From NCBI GenBank assembly GCA_038327195.1, contig JBBQKU010000017.1:10798-74797 (forward strand): DNA of 64,000 nt, written 5' to 3'. Shown here piece by piece: positions 8,153 through 17,643 of this stretch. The notes beneath the pieces are model-generated. The model was not told the origin of the DNA, did no database searches, and saw nothing but the letters and a program-made list of their open reading frames with translations. The stretch comes from UBA4416 sp038327195. GTDB lineage: Bacteria; Bacteroidota; Bacteroidia; B-17B0; Aurantibacillaceae. The position numbers and the translations under genes are program-made. Each line of letters begins with the position of its first letter. The first letter of the stretch is position 1.

Positions 8153-9262
8153 ATGAATCAATTTATACCTTTAGCAAAGCCAAATATTTTAAGTAAAGAT
8201 ATTGAACTTGTTGTAGAAGTGCTTAAGAGCGGAATGCTTGTGCAAGGAAAATATGTTTCGGAATTAGAAAGTGCTTTTGCTAAATTATCGAATGCAAAGT
8301 ATGCAAGTGCTTTAAGTAATGGCACAGCTACTCTTCACTTAGCCTTGACAGCGTTAGGAATTAAAGAAGGCGATGAGGTTATTGTTCCAGCTTTCTCATA
8401 TATTGCAACAGCTAACGTTGTTGAGCTTGTTGGAGCTAAACCAATTTTTGTTGATATTGATTTAAAAACATTTAATATCGATGTTGCTAAAATTGAAGAA
8501 GCAATTACACCTAAAACTAAAGCTATTATACCAGTTCATGAATTTGGATTAGCATGTGATATTGGTGAAATAATGCGACTCGCTAAAAAACATAATTTAT
8601 TTGTAATTGAAGATGCTGCTTGTGCTTTAGGGGCTCGTTATAATGAACAACATGTTGGTACTTTCGGCGATTTTGGTTCTTTTTCTTTACATCCGCGGAA
8701 GGCAATTAGTTGCGGTGAAGGGGGAGTTCTTCTAACTAATAATAATTTGTTAGATGAAAAAGTGAAAAAATTAAGAAATCATGGAACCGAATTTATAAAT
8801 GGACAAATGGATTTTACTGAATTTGGTTTTAATTACAGAATGACCGACTTTCAGGCTGCTTTAGTTGTTTCACAAATGGATAGGTTACAAAAAAGTATCG
8901 ATTATAAAAATGAATTAGCAGATATTTATGATAGTAAAATAAATTCAAAAAATATTGTTTTACCATTTACTCCGAGTTATACAAAACATACTTGGCAAAC
9001 GTATCATGTTATCATTGATGAATCTGTAAACAGAGACGAACTTATAAGCAAATTGAAAGAAAAAAATATTGGCGTAAATTATGGCGCACAATGCATGCCT
9101 TACATGCAAGCATTTAAAAAGAAATATAATTACGATTGCGAGCAACTTTTTCCAAATGCGTTAAAGGCATACAAACAAGGACTGGCATTGCCCATTTATG
9201 ATTTAGTAACAAAAGAACAAATAATATATATATCAAATACACTTAACAACTTATTAAAATGA
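8153..9262 (+). CDS. DegT/DnrJ/EryC1/StrS nucleotide-sugar aminotransferase
   Basis: A 369-residue PLP enzyme when started at the ATG at 8153, just after the wzt stop; an upstream ATG at 8117 lies inside wzt and is unlikely. Seen: SNGTATLHLAL phosphate-binding turn, FVIEDAACALG, and the PLP lysine in SLHPRKAISCGEGG (Lys183), a variant found in perosamine synthetase/PglE-like 4-aminotransferases. It transfers an amino group, normally from glutamate, to a keto nucleotide sugar in the cytoplasm. It overlaps the next SDR gene by 4 bp (ATGA), so the two probably act on the same sugar. The substrate is inferred, not shown. Confidence 0.9.
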   Translation: MNQFIPLAKPNILSKDIELVVEVLKSGMLVQGKYVSELESAFAKLSNAKYASALSNGTATLHLALTALGIKEGDEVIVPAFSYIATANVVELVGAKPIFVDIDLKTFNIDVAKIEEAITPKTKAIIPVHEFGLACDIGEIMRLAKKHNLFVIEDAACALGARYNEQHVGTFGDFGSFSLHPRKAISCGEGGVLLTNNNLLDEKVKKLRNHGTEFINGQMDFTEFGFNYRMTDFQAALVVSQMDRLQKSIDYKNELADIYDSKINSKNIVLPFTPSYTKHTWQTYHVIIDESVNRDELISKLKEKNIGVNYGAQCMPYMQAFKKKYNYDCEQLFPNALKAYKQGLALPIYDLVTKEQIIYISNTLNNLLK

Positions 9263-10209
9263 TAACTAACAAAACAATTTTTATTACCGGAGGTGCTGGT
9301 TTTATTGCAAATACACTAATTAAACATTATGTAAACGATAATAAAATTGTTGTTTACGATAATTTCCATAGAGACACTTTAAGTTCAAGTGATGTTGCGA
9401 ATCATCCTAACTTAAAAATTGTAAAAGGTGATGTTTTAGATTTAATGGCGCTTACTGTTGCTATGAAAGGTGCTGATATTGTAATCCATGCAGCTGGCAT
9501 TGCTGGTATTGATACAGTTATAAAATCACCAGTAAGAACAATGCAAGTTAATATGATTGGCACAGCTAATGCATTAGAAGCTGCATTGGCAAATGGAATT
9601 AAAGATAGATTTATTGATTTTTCAACGTCTGAAGTTTTTGGCTCAATGGCATTCAAGTCTTCAGAAACGGATCAAACCGTTTCTGGCAGTGCAGGTGAAG
9701 CACGATGGACTTATGCGGTTAGTAAACTAGCTGGAGAACATTTAGCGCATGCTTATTTTAAACAATATCATTTACCAGTAGTTACCGTTAGGCCATTTAA
9801 TGTTTATGGACCAGGACAAACTGGTGAAGGAGCCATTCAAATTTTTATAAAAAAGGCTTTGAAAAATGAAGAAATTCATATTGATGGTGATGGTTCTCAA
9901 ATTAGAGCTTGGTGTTATGTTGATGATTTTGTGGATTGCTTAATTCGTTGTGTGGAAAATCCAAAGGCCGTTGGTGAAAGTTTCAATATTGGTAATTCAA
10001 GAGCAGTAATAACAATTTTAGGATTAGCACAATTAGTTTGTCGTGTATTAAAATCAGACTCGAAAATAGTTTATGATCCACCATTATCTGCTGATATAGC
10101 TATTCGTATACCTAGTGTACAAAAAACGCTAGAAGTTTTAGATTTTAAGGCAAAGGTAGATTTAGAAGAAGGTGTTTTAAGAACTGCAGAATGGATGAAA
10201 ACGTTATAA
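9259..10209 (+). CDS. NAD-dependent nucleotide-sugar epimerase/dehydratase (extended SDR)
   Basis: A 316-residue extended short-chain dehydrogenase. The cofactor motif FITGGAGFIA opens the protein, the catalytic pair is YAVSK, and the sugar-binding TVRPFNVYGPGQ and GDGSQIRAWCYVDD segments follow the UDP-glucose 4-epimerase/UDP-glucuronate decarboxylase pattern. It overlaps the aminotransferase gene before it. It probably generates or epimerises the sugar used by that aminotransferase. Which reaction it performs cannot be decided from sequence. Confidence 0.87.
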   Translation: MITNKTIFITGGAGFIANTLIKHYVNDNKIVVYDNFHRDTLSSSDVANHPNLKIVKGDVLDLMALTVAMKGADIVIHAAGIAGIDTVIKSPVRTMQVNMIGTANALEAALANGIKDRFIDFSTSEVFGSMAFKSSETDQTVSGSAGEARWTYAVSKLAGEHLAHAYFKQYHLPVVTVRPFNVYGPGQTGEGAIQIFIKKALKNEEIHIDGDGSQIRAWCYVDDFVDCLIRCVENPKAVGESFNIGNSRAVITILGLAQLVCRVLKSDSKIVYDPPLSADIAIRIPSVQKTLEVLDFKAKVDLEEGVLRTAEWMKTL

Positions 10210-10213
10210 AACA

Positions 10214-11080
10214 ATGAACGTTTTAGTAACAGGAGCTTCTGGTTTAGTTGGTAATGCAATTTGTAATTGGTTCTTATCCAATAACAATGTCGTTACTGGA
10301 GTGGTTAATAATTCACAAGAAAAAATAAATCATGCAAATTATTCACAATTAAGTGTTGATTTATCAAAAGATGAATTAAATTTAAAAGATCCCTTTGACG
10401 CGATTATTCACTGTGCAGCCATATTACCGCATAAAAATCAGAATTTATCTGAGCAGGAATTAATTAATATTAGTCAAAAAATCGATAAATCTGTATTCGA
10501 CTATTGCCAATTAAAACAAATAAAAGTTATTTATTTATCAGGAATATATTCTTATCAAGAAAACAATGACAAACTTTTAAAAGAAACCAATGAATTAAAT
10601 CCGAATTTATCAGGATACTATTTATCAAAAAAAATAAGCGAAGAATTTTTATCAGTTTCAAAAATAAAGCATATTGTGTTTAGAGTATCTTCACCTTATG
10701 GATGCTTAGCGAATCAAAGTAATGTGATGAAGATTTTTAATGAAAAGATTGAAAATAATTTGCCTATTACATTGATTGGTAAAGGTGAAAGACAACAAAA
10801 TTTTATACATACTGATGATATTTCAGAAGCATGTTATCGTTCATTAATTAAAGACATAGTTGGTGTTTTTAATTTAGCATACGAAAAAAATTATTCTATG
10901 ATTGAATTAGCAAGTATCTTAAAAGATATTCATGATTCTAGGTCTGAATTTATTTTTGATACAAATAAAAAAGATGTTAAACAAAATTTAAATTTTGATA
11001 ATTCAAAATTAAAAAAGGAATTAGACTGGCTTCCAAAAATAGATTTAAAATCTGGATTGCTAAAAATGCTTAAGTTGTGA
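10214..11080 (+). CDS. NAD-dependent epimerase/reductase (SDR, WcaG-like)
   Basis: A 288-residue SDR. Cofactor motif VTGASGLVGNAI at the N-terminus, catalytic YYLSKK, and the late IHTDDISEACYRSL segment of sugar-nucleotide reductases/epimerases. It is less typical of 4-epimerases than its upstream neighbour and may be a 4-ketoreductase. It is separated from that neighbour by 4 bp and overlaps the metallophosphoesterase start (GTGA), so translation is probably coupled. Confidence 0.83.
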   Translation: MNVLVTGASGLVGNAICNWFLSNNNVVTGVVNNSQEKINHANYSQLSVDLSKDELNLKDPFDAIIHCAAILPHKNQNLSEQELINISQKIDKSVFDYCQLKQIKVIYLSGIYSYQENNDKLLKETNELNPNLSGYYLSKKISEEFLSVSKIKHIVFRVSSPYGCLANQSNVMKIFNEKIENNLPITLIGKGERQQNFIHTDDISEACYRSLIKDIVGVFNLAYEKNYSMIELASILKDIHDSRSEFIFDTNKKDVKQNLNFDNSKLKKELDWLPKIDLKSGLLKMLKL

Positions 11081-11781
11081 AGATAGCTGTTTTTTCAGAT
11101 GTTCATGGCAATTATTTGAATTTAGTTTCTTTTTTTGAAAGTGCTGATAAACTTAATATTGACAAATTTATTTGCTTAGGTGATTTGTGTAATTATTATT
11201 CAGATAATTTAAAAGTTATTGATTTAATCAAGAAAAGAAAAATAAACTGCTTACTAGGTAATCATGATGAATTATATATTAAGGATACAAGAATTTCAGA
11301 GAAAAAGAAATCTGATTATAACTTTGATATTTCCTTATTAGAGTCAAAAGAACATGTTAATTTTTTAAAAACATTACCATTGAAATTTGAAATAACAGAA
11401 AATAATATAAGTATTTTATTTTGTCATGCCTCGCCAAATGATTTTCTATATACATATATTTATCCTGACACAGATTTAAGTCAATTCAATAATATTAAAC
11501 ACAATATTGTTTTTGTTGGACATTCTCATAGACAGTTTCTAAGACAAGAGGGAGATAAGATGTTCTGCAATGTTGGTTCAATTGGTTTACCGCGGGATAA
11601 TGGATCATTAATGGGTTTTGCAATATTTGATACCGATGATTTGTCAATAACTTTATATAGGAAAAAGATAGATATTGATGGAGTAATAGAACGTTATGAA
11701 AACAAAATAAACATCGATTTAATCGAATTACTTAACCGAAAAGAAACTATAAATTATAAATACACTTTGATTAATGAATAA
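11077..11781 (+). CDS. Calcineurin-like metallophosphoesterase (YfcE-type)
   Basis: A 234-residue phosphoesterase with all core metal-binding motifs: FSDVHGN near the N-terminus, CLGDLC, LLGNHDELY, FCHASP and VGHSHRQF. The family hydrolyses phosphomono- or diesters, including small metabolites. The GTG start overlaps the stop of the SDR gene, and its end overlaps the ATP-grasp gene by 8 bp. Such tight coupling implies a role in the same sugar-modification step, perhaps removing a phosphate from a sugar intermediate or a carrier. The substrate is unknown. Confidence 0.85.
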   Translation: MKIAVFSDVHGNYLNLVSFFESADKLNIDKFICLGDLCNYYSDNLKVIDLIKKRKINCLLGNHDELYIKDTRISEKKKSDYNFDISLLESKEHVNFLKTLPLKFEITENNISILFCHASPNDFLYTYIYPDTDLSQFNNIKHNIVFVGHSHRQFLRQEGDKMFCNVGSIGLPRDNGSLMGFAIFDTDDLSITLYRKKIDIDGVIERYENKINIDLIELLNRKETINYKYTLINE

Positions 11782-12820
11782 AATAAATATATTAGTTACA
11801 GGCTCAGGTGGAGGTGGTATCGGAGAACAAGTGATTAAATGTTTGCGTTTAGCAAATCTAAATTTTCATGTTGTTGCAACTGATGTTACACAAATTAGCA
11901 AAGGTAAAATTGATGCAGATGAATTTATTATAGCACCTTTAGCTAATAGTGATAATTATATTTCATTTATTTTGAATTTATGTATTGCCAAAAATATAAA
12001 GGTAATTATACCAGGGTCAGAAATTGAATTGAAGCTATTTTCAAAAAACAGAAATGTGTTTAGTGAGAATAATATTGCATTATTAATAAATTCAAAAAAC
12101 GTGATAAACATTTGTTTAGATAAGAATCTAACAAGTCATTTTTTGAATGAAAACGATTTTCTTTCTCCTCTTTCTTTTGCAATTTCAAATCCTGAGCAAT
12201 TAGAGAATATTAATATATTTCCTTTGGTGTTAAAACCTTCAATTGGAGGTGGAGGAAGCGTGAATACTTTAATTGTTCAAAATAAGGAAGAATTAAAAGT
12301 TTTTGGTCAATTTTTATTGAATCAATATGAAGAATTTATTGCCCAAGAATATGTTGGTGACGCTAATTCAGAATATACGGTTGGAATTTTATCAACTAAA
12401 GAAGGTGTAATCGTAGATTCAATTGTATTACGAAGAAATATATTATCTGGTTTAGGTTCTAAAATTAAAATAATGAATACGTCAAAAAAAACCGAACTAG
12501 GAAAATATTTAGCAATAAGTTCTGGTATATCTCAAGGAGAAATTGTTAAAAATGATATCATTTCCAAAGCATGTGAACAAATTGCTTCAAAATTAAGTAG
12601 CACGGGCCCTTTAAATATTCAACTAAGGCTCGTAGATGACAAAGTTTATATATTTGAAATAAACCCACGTTTTTCTGGAACAAGTCCTATGCGTGCATTA
12701 GCAGGCTTTAACGAACTTGAAATAAGTATTAGAAACAATATACTTGGTGAACAAAAATTCGAACGAATTGATTATAAATTAGGTCATGTTGTAAGAGGAT
12801 TAAATGAGTTTTTTGTATAA
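11774..12820 (+). CDS. ATP-grasp domain enzyme (carbamoyl-phosphate synthase-like ligase fold)
   Basis: A 348-residue ATP-grasp protein of the CarB-like group. Seen: N-terminal nucleotide-fold ILVTGSGGGGIGEQ, ATP-lid LVLKPSIGGGGSVN, the EFIAQEYVGDANSEYTV strand and the metal-binding FEINPRFSGTSPM. These enzymes join a carboxylate to an amine or thiol through an acyl phosphate. In a glycan locus it could attach an amino acid or carboxylate to an amino sugar. It overlaps genes on both sides, which supports shared function. Exact substrates cannot be read from the sequence. Confidence 0.82.
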   Translation: MNKINILVTGSGGGGIGEQVIKCLRLANLNFHVVATDVTQISKGKIDADEFIIAPLANSDNYISFILNLCIAKNIKVIIPGSEIELKLFSKNRNVFSENNIALLINSKNVINICLDKNLTSHFLNENDFLSPLSFAISNPEQLENINIFPLVLKPSIGGGGSVNTLIVQNKEELKVFGQFLLNQYEEFIAQEYVGDANSEYTVGILSTKEGVIVDSIVLRRNILSGLGSKIKIMNTSKKTELGKYLAISSGISQGEIVKNDIISKACEQIASKLSSTGPLNIQLRLVDDKVYIFEINPRFSGTSPMRALAGFNELEISIRNNILGEQKFERIDYKLGHVVRGLNEFFV

Positions 12821-14000
12821 AATGAAAAATTTTTTAAATATATCAATTGATAATAGAATAATTGGATTAGATGTTATGCGTTCTATTGCAATTTTGATAG
12901 TAATATTTGGGCATTATATAAATTATTTTCAAGATCATTTATATATATTGATTCCTAAAACTGGAATTTCAATTTATAAATTCTTGGTTATTTTTATTAC
13001 TGGATTTGATGGCGTTGATTTGTTTTTTGTGTTAAGTGGATTTTTAATTGGAAATTCTATTCTGTCTGCTTATCAAAATAAAAAATTAAATTTTAAATAT
13101 CTAATCAGTAATTTTTGGGTAAAGCGTTGGTTTAGAACTATTCCAAATTATTTATTTGTATTGATATTATTGATCTTAATAAATTTTCTAATTGAAAATA
13201 GAAGTGATTCATTAACAGTCCCATATTTTTATTATTTTTTATTTATTCAAAATATATTTAGTGGTGGTTTATCTTTTTTTGCTGAGTCTTGGAGTTTGTC
13301 TATTGAGGAGTGGTTCTATATTTCATTTCCATTTATTTTAACTACTATAGCATATATTTCAAATAAAAACGAAATGCGAAAATTTATTTTATTTGTTTTT
13401 ATTTTATGCTTTATTTTGGTAGGTATAGCAATTCGATTTAATAATATTAATCATTTTGATTTCAATGATGTGAAAAAATTAAATTGGAATACTCAAATAA
13501 GAACTGCTGTTTTAATGAGAATTGATGCAATTGTGTATGGTGTTTTAATGGCATACTTTAAGATTTATTACATAAATATGTTTCATAAATTTAGGTATTT
13601 GTTATTAAGTTTCGGTTGTTTTATTTTACTTACTGCTTTTTACTTTATGTTTTTAAATAATAATGATATTCAAGCAACTCAATTTTCTTATGGACTTTAT
13701 TTTACATGTGTTGGCTTAGGAATGTCATTATTGCTTCCATTTTTCTTTTATTTAAAAATTAATAATTCTACTTTAATTAATTCATTTACTTTTATTAGTG
13801 TTATTTCGTATTCTTTGTATTTAGTAAATTATTCTTTAGTGCAAATAAATATTGAGAATTCTATTATTAGTAATTCAGTCTTCAGTTGTTTCATTAAATT
13901 GCTGTTATCCCTTTTGTTTACTTTAGTTATTAGCATTGTGTTATTTAAATTTATTGAAACACCTATTATGAATTTAAGAAAAAAAATATTAAATGAATAA
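12804..14000 (+). CDS. Acyltransferase 3 family membrane protein (OafA-like)
   Basis: A 398-residue polytopic protein with about ten hydrophobic segments. The family signature is clear: LDVMRSIAILIVIFGHYI with the catalytic-type His, FFVLSGFLIG and AESWSLSIEEWFY. Acyltransferase-3 proteins O-acylate sugars using acyl-CoA on the inner membrane. The ATG at 12804 overlaps the ATP-grasp gene by 17 bp; a second ATG at 12822 is also possible. It overlaps the following amidotransferase by 8 bp. A similar but shorter family member lies at 31113, so two O-acylations are likely. Confidence 0.88.
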   Translation: MSFLYKMKNFLNISIDNRIIGLDVMRSIAILIVIFGHYINYFQDHLYILIPKTGISIYKFLVIFITGFDGVDLFFVLSGFLIGNSILSAYQNKKLNFKYLISNFWVKRWFRTIPNYLFVLILLILINFLIENRSDSLTVPYFYYFLFIQNIFSGGLSFFAESWSLSIEEWFYISFPFILTTIAYISNKNEMRKFILFVFILCFILVGIAIRFNNINHFDFNDVKKLNWNTQIRTAVLMRIDAIVYGVLMAYFKIYYINMFHKFRYLLLSFGCFILLTAFYFMFLNNNDIQATQFSYGLYFTCVGLGMSLLLPFFFYLKINNSTLINSFTFISVISYSLYLVNYSLVQINIENSIISNSVFSCFIKLLLSLLFTLVISIVLFKFIETPIMNLRKKILNE

Positions 14001-15150
14001 AGTACAAATAAAAAAATGCGTTCGTTGCTTATATGATGAAAATATTCCGAAAATTTCTTTTGATAGCAAAGGCTTATGTAATTATTGCTTTCAGTTTGAT
14101 GAAATGGATAAACAATATCCAATTGACGAATCTGGTAAAAAAATAATTGATGAATACGTTGCTCAAATGAAGCGTGACGGAATAGGTAAACCCTATGATG
14201 TTGTTATTGGATTGAGTGGTGGTTGTGATTCATCATACATGTTGCATTTAGCTAAAAATATTTATGGATTAAGGGTATTAGCAGCTCATTTTGATAATAC
14301 ATTTAACTCAAAAATTGCAGTCGAAAATATTCAAACAATGACAAGTAAATTAAATATTGATTTATTTACTCATGTTGTAGACAATAATGAATATCAAGCT
14401 GTCATGAAATCTTTTTTTAAAGCTTCAGTACCAGAAATTGATGCCCCAACAGATTTGGGTTTTGCAACTATGCTATATATGGCATGCTCTAAATATGGAG
14501 TAAAGCATATTTGGGAAGGTCATTCTTTTAGAACCGAAGGAATAACGCCGCCTGGTTGGGTTTATATGGATGCAAAATATATTAAAAGTATTCATAAACA
14601 ATTTGGCGAAAAGTATAAAATTAAAACGTTGCCATTATTGTATTTACATAAATGGCTATATTGGATGGTTGTTAAGAAAATTAAAAAATTTAGACCACTT
14701 TATTATTTAGAATATAACAAGGAAGAAACTAAACAGTTTTTAGCAAATGAATATGGTTGGCAGTGGTATGGAGGTCATCATATGGAGAACCGCACTTCGT
14801 ATTTTGCAAATAATTATTTTTTACCTAAAAAATTTGGAATCGACCTAAGAATGTGTGAATTCTCGGGGTTAGTTCGTTCTGGGCAAAAAAATAAAGAAGA
14901 GGCGTTAAAAGAAATATGTTCACCAAAGCCTATTGATAAAAGTATTGAAGATGAGATACGCACGCGTTGTGGGTTTAGTGAAGAAGAATGGTTGAAAATT
15001 TGGACCATGCCTAAAAAACATTACACTGATTATCCTACTTACAAAAAAACTTTTGAAAGATGGAGGTGGTTGTTTTTTATTCTTTACAAAAAAGGGTATG
15101 TAAATAGAAGTTTTTATGATAAATTTTGTTTAATGAAGGATGAAAAATAA
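13993..15150 (+). CDS. N-acetyl sugar amidotransferase, first copy (WbpG/PseA-like)
   Basis: A 385-residue PP-loop ATP pyrophosphatase. Seen: an N-terminal zinc-type pair KKCVRCLYDE ... GLCNYC, and the PP-loop GLSGGCDSSYML (residues about 72-83). The family (WbpG in Pseudomonas O-antigen, PseA/PtmG in Campylobacter) activates an acetamido group with ATP and replaces its oxygen with ammonia, giving an acetamidino group. Ammonia should come from the HisH/HisF pair at 2913 and 5197. A second copy lies at 27803; its CxxC spacing and PP-loop match but the body sequences differ clearly, suggesting different sugars. Confidence 0.9.
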   Translation: MNKVQIKKCVRCLYDENIPKISFDSKGLCNYCFQFDEMDKQYPIDESGKKIIDEYVAQMKRDGIGKPYDVVIGLSGGCDSSYMLHLAKNIYGLRVLAAHFDNTFNSKIAVENIQTMTSKLNIDLFTHVVDNNEYQAVMKSFFKASVPEIDAPTDLGFATMLYMACSKYGVKHIWEGHSFRTEGITPPGWVYMDAKYIKSIHKQFGEKYKIKTLPLLYLHKWLYWMVVKKIKKFRPLYYLEYNKEETKQFLANEYGWQWYGGHHMENRTSYFANNYFLPKKFGIDLRMCEFSGLVRSGQKNKEEALKEICSPKPIDKSIEDEIRTRCGFSEEEWLKIWTMPKKHYTDYPTYKKTFERWRWLFFILYKKGYVNRSFYDKFCLMKDEK

Positions 15151-15151
15151 T

Positions 15152-16339
15152 ATGAAAATAGCATGTATTGGTAATATGAATAATTTTTTGTTTTCGGTGA
15201 CAAGAAATTTGAGAGATGCGGGTTATGATGCTCATCTCTTTTTGGTGGAAGAATTTGGTCATTTTTTGCCATTGTCAGATTCTTATGATGAAAAATTACC
15301 AGATTATATACATCAATTAGATTGGTATGAAATTGGTCATTGGAAAAAATCAAAAGAAAGTATAATAGAAGATTTAAAAGAATTCGATTTTATTATAGGA
15401 ACCGATTTGTCACCTGCATTTTTAGCTAAAGCAGGTTTGGTTATGGATATATTCACACCACACGGTGGCGACATTTATCATTATTGCTATTATACTTTTA
15501 AACATTTTCCGCCAAAAAAATATGAATTAGGAGCATGGTGGCGAAGTCGTCAGCAAAGAACTGGTGCGAGAAACGCTAAATGCATTATGATGGATCAACT
15601 AAATCAGTCATTTGAAGATATAATGGATAAATTGAATATGCAAAAAAACAGATTGTTTTTGAATGCTCCCTATATTTATCCAGAGCAGTATAATGAAGAA
15701 AATTTCAAGAAAAGTAATGAATACAAAAAAAGTCGTGAGATAAGAGGAAAATATGATTTAGTATTTATTCATCATAGCAGACATGTTTGGAAAACACATG
15801 TTGAAACCTTACATTATAAAGCAAATGATAGAATAATAAAAGGGTTTGCTAAATTTATAGAACAACATCCAAATTCTAAATCATTATTAATTATGTTTGA
15901 GTATGGATGGGATTTTGAAGAAAGCAAAAAACTAGTGATTGATTTAGGTATTTCGGCTAATATATTATGGTTGCCTTTAATGAATAGAAAAGATGTAATG
16001 GTATGGTTATCTATTGCTGACCTTGGTATTGGCGAAGTTGCTAATTCGTGGTTATCTTATGGAGCGGTTTATGAATTTTTGTGTTCAAAAAAGCCTTTTT
16101 TAGGTTATCGAATTGATATTGATTTTAAAGACAAATACCCTGAATTGTATCCAATGATTTCAGCTAATACTGTAGATTTAATTGCAGATGCATTTAATGA
16201 TGTTTTTGCTAATCCTGAAAAATACAAAGCAATGGGCTTAGAAGGCTATGAATGGTTTATGAAATATGCAGTTAACCGTCCTATGAATGAGTTAGTAAGA
16301 ATGATTGAAGAAAAAAAGAAAAAATTAATTGCAAATTAA
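15152..16339 (+). CDS. GT-B glycosyltransferase (GT4-like)
   Basis: About 395 residues from the ATG at 15152, which starts the first beta strand (MKIACIGNMNNF); an ATG at 15140 overlapping the previous gene is the alternative. Two Rossmann-like halves are visible: an N-terminal acceptor half and a donor half from VFIHHSRHVWK onward, with a GVANS/AVYEFL region near the usual donor-phosphate site. The canonical E-x7-E is not obvious, so it is a divergent member. It probably adds one sugar of the repeat unit in the cytoplasm. Donor unknown. Confidence 0.72.
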   Translation: MKIACIGNMNNFLFSVTRNLRDAGYDAHLFLVEEFGHFLPLSDSYDEKLPDYIHQLDWYEIGHWKKSKESIIEDLKEFDFIIGTDLSPAFLAKAGLVMDIFTPHGGDIYHYCYYTFKHFPPKKYELGAWWRSRQQRTGARNAKCIMMDQLNQSFEDIMDKLNMQKNRLFLNAPYIYPEQYNEENFKKSNEYKKSREIRGKYDLVFIHHSRHVWKTHVETLHYKANDRIIKGFAKFIEQHPNSKSLLIMFEYGWDFEESKKLVIDLGISANILWLPLMNRKDVMVWLSIADLGIGEVANSWLSYGAVYEFLCSKKPFLGYRIDIDFKDKYPELYPMISANTVDLIADAFNDVFANPEKYKAMGLEGYEWFMKYAVNRPMNELVRMIEEKKKKLIAN

Positions 16340-16422
16340 AAATTATTCTATCAAAGGCTTCGTAAACTTACTTATTCGAAAATTTAATTTTCAAACTCCA
16401 AAAACAGAAATTTCAATTTAAT

Positions 16423-17640
16423 ATGTCTTACTTATTTCTGTTTACCAATTCATTTCCATGTAATAAAGCATTAGAGCATTACATTGAACATGAAATGCCT
16501 TTTTTAGCAAAAAACTTTGATAAGGTTTTTATAATACCTGGCGATTTTGGAAAAATAGAAATCCCAATACCATCAAATGTTGAGGTGTTGGATATTTATT
16601 CAAAAGCGTATTACAAAGGAAATAAGTTTTCTTTTTTTAGAAATTTACCTTTAATAATAAGCTTGTATTTTTTTGAATTTACCAATACAAAACTTGGAAA
16701 ATGGTATTGGTTATCAAAAACTAAAACAGCTATTGTTACGCTTAATAATGCCATAGAAACCGCAATTGCATTACATCGTATGTTGCTTTCGAAAAACATT
16801 TCAAAGAGCGATTGCACGTTTTATAGCTATTGGTTTTATCATTCGTCTTTAATTTTAGCAATCGCAAAAAAAAAGGGATTCATTCATTCATTTATTTCAC
16901 GAGGCCATCAAGCCGAAATTTATGAAGAACGCGAACCTGAAAAAAGTTTATTTAAAAATATAAAACTGAAATACGTTAATCGTGTTTTTTTAATTTCTGA
17001 GCACGCTAAAAATTACCTGCTAACTCATTATCCAAAATATGCTTCAAAATATTTTGTTTCTTATTTAGGTGTAAAAAATCACGGAGTCAATCCAAATGAA
17101 GGTCAGGTGTTTAGAATTGCATCTTGTTCTAAAGACGCTCCTCATAAACGAGTTCATTTAATTGCTGAGATTTTAAAAAATCTAAATTTTGAATACGAAT
17201 GGTATCATCTAGGGTATATTCCTGATGATAAGCAACGTAACTTTTTAGAAATTTTGAAAGAAAATAAATTAAAACGAGTTTATTTTTTGGGAGATTATGC
17301 CAACGAAAAGGTATTAGAATTTTATAAAAACAATCACATCGATGTGTTTTTGAATGTGAGCAGTATCGAAGGTTTGTCGGTTGCACTGATGGAAGCTGGA
17401 AGTTTTGGAATTACCTTAATGGCAACTGATATAAATGGAACTGCTGAAATTGTAAATGAAAAAAGTGGTTATTTATTACCATTAGAATTTAATACAAAAG
17501 AGGCTGCTGATATTTTGGAACGTATTTATACCACCAGTAGCTATCATAAAAGGGCATCGGCACGCGAAATGTTTTTAGAGCGATTTGATGCTGAAAAAAA
17601 TTTCAATGCGTTTATTCAAACTATAAAAAGTATTTCGTAG
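16423..17640 (+). CDS. GT4 family glycosyltransferase
   Basis: A 405-residue GT-B protein. The C-terminal half carries ASCSKDAPHKRVHLIAEIL, WYHLGYIPDD and the donor-binding SSIEGLSVALMEAGSFG (E-x7-E type), followed by ATDINGTAEIV. It lies 83 bp after the previous gene in a stretch with no evident terminator, and 3 bp before the next glycosyltransferase. It is likely a cytoplasmic enzyme building the lipid-linked glycan. Confidence 0.85.
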   Translation: MSYLFLFTNSFPCNKALEHYIEHEMPFLAKNFDKVFIIPGDFGKIEIPIPSNVEVLDIYSKAYYKGNKFSFFRNLPLIISLYFFEFTNTKLGKWYWLSKTKTAIVTLNNAIETAIALHRMLLSKNISKSDCTFYSYWFYHSSLILAIAKKKGFIHSFISRGHQAEIYEEREPEKSLFKNIKLKYVNRVFLISEHAKNYLLTHYPKYASKYFVSYLGVKNHGVNPNEGQVFRIASCSKDAPHKRVHLIAEILKNLNFEYEWYHLGYIPDDKQRNFLEILKENKLKRVYFLGDYANEKVLEFYKNNHIDVFLNVSSIEGLSVALMEAGSFGITLMATDINGTAEIVNEKSGYLLPLEFNTKEAADILERIYTTSSYHKRASAREMFLERFDAEKNFNAFIQTIKSIS

Positions 17641-17643
17641 CTG

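Noticed and set aside
15077..15353. Two overlapping minus-strand ORFs near the start of the glycosyltransferase at 15152
   Set aside because: They lie opposite well-supported plus-strand genes and show no recognisable features.
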